A DNA stretch of 64,000 nt from Catalinimonas sp038039535 (GTDB taxonomy: Bacteria; Bacteroidota; Bacteroidia; Cytophagales; Cyclobacteriaceae). Shown one piece after another: positions 62,742-64,000 of the stretch. The stretch's first letter is position 1. Each line of letters starts with the position of its first letter. A program made the translations under genes and the position numbers. The notes beneath the pieces are model-generated. The model made no database searches. It worked only from the letters and a program-made list of their open reading frames with translations, and had not been told where the DNA came from. The stretch is from positions 70,029 through 134,028 of the forward strand of contig NZ_JBBPHP010000015.1 of the NCBI RefSeq assembly GCF_038039535.1. The letters run 5' to 3'.

Positions 62742-63839
62742 CTAGCTTTCAATAGGTATATTGTCAATAATTTCAATCCCGTAACCCGGCAACCCTATTC
62801 TTTTACGAGGATGATTGGTGAGCAACAATAAGTTTATTGCGTTCAGATGCCTAAGAATTTGTGCACCCACGCCAAAATCGCGCTGATCTAATTTACCTTC
62901 CTGTTCAACTACTTTTCCACTATAAGATTTAAGCTTATTCAGCAGGCTATTTCCCATACTTTCTTGGTTCATGTACAGTAAAATACCTTTGCCAGCTTCG
63001 TTAATTTTCTTTAGCACTTTTGGAATTGAGCTGTTCTTTGAATTTGAACCAAAAATATCTTCAAATAAATTGGCGGAATGAACTCTTACCAATATTGGCT
63101 CATCTTCATTCCATTCACCTTTAACTAATGCCAGATGTACATCTTCAGAGTTTATTTGCTTAAACACATGCAATTGAAATTCACCATAGGCCGTTAGGAT
63201 TGTATTTGTAAATTCTTCGTGAATTAAGCTTTCATTGTTCAGTCGGAATTCAATAAGGTCTTTTATGGAGACCAATTTTAAATTAAACCTATCCGCCACT
63301 TTTCTAAGATCAGGTAGTCTTGCCATCGTACCATCCTCATTCATAATCTCCACCAAAACACCCGCTGGTTTAAGTCCTGCCAGACGAGGAAAATCAACTG
63401 CTGCTTCGGTATGACCAGTCCTCCTTAATACCCCCCCTTTCTTAGCTTTTAAAGGAAATATATGACCTGGCTTACCTAATTCTTCAGGTTTAGTATTTGG
63501 GTTAGCTAAGGCGAGAATTGTTTTAGCTCTGTCTGCTGCAGAAATCCCGGTTGTTGTATTTTCACTGATTAAATCTACTGAGACTGTAAACGGAGTATCA
63601 AAATGAGAGGTGTTCTTTCCAACCATTAGTTCTAGTCCAAGTTCTTCACATCTGTCTTCTGTAAGCGATGCACAAATCAAACCCCGACCGTGAGTAGCCA
63701 TAAAGTTAATGATTTCAGGCGTTACGTATTCAGCAGCGCATATAAAATCACCTTCATTTTCTCGGTTTTCATCATCAACAACAATTATTATTTCACCCTT
63801 TTTGATGCTCTCTACGGCTTCTTCTATCTTATCAAGCAT
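62742..63839 (-). CDS. ribBA: 3,4-dihydroxy-2-butanone 4-phosphate synthase (RibBA with degenerate GTP cyclohydrolase II half)
   Basis: About 365 residues from the ATG at 63839 (a start at 63863 adds 8 residues). The N-terminal RibB domain is intact: DDENRENEGD, RGLICASLT, FTVSVDL, GHTEAAVDFPRLAG. It forms 3,4-dihydroxy-2-butanone 4-phosphate from ribulose 5-phosphate for riboflavin synthesis. The C-terminal half keeps the GTP cyclohydrolase II framework (VRVHS, FGSNS, QILRHL) but lacks the zinc-binding cysteines (the usual CxGDxFGSxRCDC reads NLFEDIFGSNSKN). That half is probably inactive, and a separate RibA should exist elsewhere. An IS copy begins about 85 bases upstream. Confidence 0.9.
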   Translation of the reverse strand: MLDKIEEAVESIKKGEIIIVVDDENRENEGDFICAAEYVTPEIINFMATHGRGLICASLTEDRCEELGLELMVGKNTSHFDTPFTVSVDLISENTTTGISAADRAKTILALANPNTKPEELGKPGHIFPLKAKKGGVLRRTGHTEAAVDFPRLAGLKPAGVLVEIMNEDGTMARLPDLRKVADRFNLKLVSIKDLIEFRLNNESLIHEEFTNTILTAYGEFQLHVFKQINSEDVHLALVKGEWNEDEPILVRVHSANLFEDIFGSNSKNSSIPKVLKKINEAGKGILLYMNQESMGNSLLNKLKSYSGKVVEQEGKLDQRDFGVGAQILRHLNAINLLLLTNHPRKRIGLPGYGIEIIDNIPIES

Positions 63840-63923
63840 TTTTAACAAATTTTTTTGCAACATATTAATATTTCAATTAGAAAAGAAATCTATATTTAAC
63901 ATAATATAAGTTATTGAACAGTT

Positions 63924-64000
63924 TGGCGCATCCGAAAATTAGTCAACACACCTACTGGTAACTCTTTATTAATCAACCATTTAAGCATGATCACTTCAAA
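63924..64000 (+). mobile_element. 5' end of a second IS3-family copy
   Basis: From TGGCGCATCC at 63924 the sequence is the exact reverse complement of the right end of the element at 51132-52399 through the window edge. It is therefore a second copy in the opposite orientation. The OrfA ATG is at 63987. Only 77 bases are visible. Confidence 0.9.
63987..64000 (+). CDS. IS3-family OrfA, first codons only
   Basis: ATG at 63987 begins MITS, identical to the start of OrfA in the complete copy. The rest lies outside the window. Confidence 0.7.

Noticed and set aside
52400..63923. Composite transposon bounded by the two IS copies
   Set aside because: The enclosed genes are chromosomal housekeeping genes (gyrA, dapD, ribBA, surE), and nothing suggests cargo. 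An inversion or independent insertions are simpler.
63840..63923. FMN riboswitch ahead of ribBA
   Set aside because: Only about 85 bases lie before the IS, too short for an RFN element, and none of its conserved stems is visible.
1..64000. CRISPR arrays, prophage genes or rRNA operons
   Set aside because: No regularly spaced repeats, no phage structural or lysis genes, and no rRNA-like sequence were seen when reading both strands.

Overview
This window looks like a chromosomal segment of a Bacteroidota bacterium, most likely a marine or aquatic member of the Cytophagales. Pointers are the Bacteroidota-type promoters (TAnnTTTG at -7), Shine-Dalgarno-poor starts, many SusD-less but TonB/lipoprotein-rich envelope genes, 800-residue FtsX-type permeases, LytTR and NarL/HisKA_3 regulators, a sulfatase, a heparinase/alginate-lyase-like enzyme and DUF1080 proteins. 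Taxonomy is inferred from gene content, not from a marker search.

Layout. 1-6.1 kb: a small membrane protein and two tandem FtsX/MacB-type permeases with a sigma54-like control region. 6.3-12.6 kb: a membrane endonuclease/exonuclease/phosphatase, a YtcJ-like amidohydrolase lipoprotein, a membrane LytTR regulator with an FtsH-like periplasmic domain, and a GMC oxidoreductase with its small subunit. 12.8-18.7 kb: a Fur-family repressor coupled to a TonB receptor, a sulfatase and a class V aminotransferase. 19-25.9 kb: a TolB-like protein, an OmpR/histidine kinase pair, a DM13 lipoprotein, an outer-membrane protein, a Crp-like regulator and a small membrane protein with a probable frameshift. 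25.9-33.1 kb: a giant HEAT/cytochrome c lipoprotein, a polysaccharide lyase, a free-standing tRNA-like RNA with its own terminator, and a DUF1080 lipoprotein. 33.1-42.5 kb: small proteins, a cluster of Nramp-fold transporter, TIM-barrel lipoprotein and FAD oxidoreductase, then a four-gene peptide/membrane protein/kinase/NarL unit and an SGNH hydrolase. 42.6-51.1 kb: an enolase-superfamily enzyme, a SulP transporter, and a LacI-controlled catabolic operon (Nramp-fold transporter, epimerase, DHDPS-like aldolase) whose last gene is ended by an IS3-family element.

51.1-64 kb: a complete IS3-family element (51132-52399) and the first 77 bases of a second copy in the opposite orientation (63924 onward) bracket about 11.5 kb of housekeeping genes: TPR protein, gyrA, outer-membrane protein, 3-hydroxyacyl-CoA dehydrogenase, TPR lipoprotein, dapD, glycosyltransferase, surE and ribBA (with a degenerate GTP cyclohydrolase half).

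The most unusual items are the 117-nt tRNA-like RNA at 31945-32061 (complete cloverleaf, 49-nt structured variable arm, anticodon loop without U33), the FtsH_ext-LytTR fusion at 9261-10157 with matching direct repeats in its promoter, the tandem 16-bp dyads upstream of the FtsX permeases, and two Nramp-fold transporters that lack both metal-binding motifs and sit in sugar-catabolism contexts.
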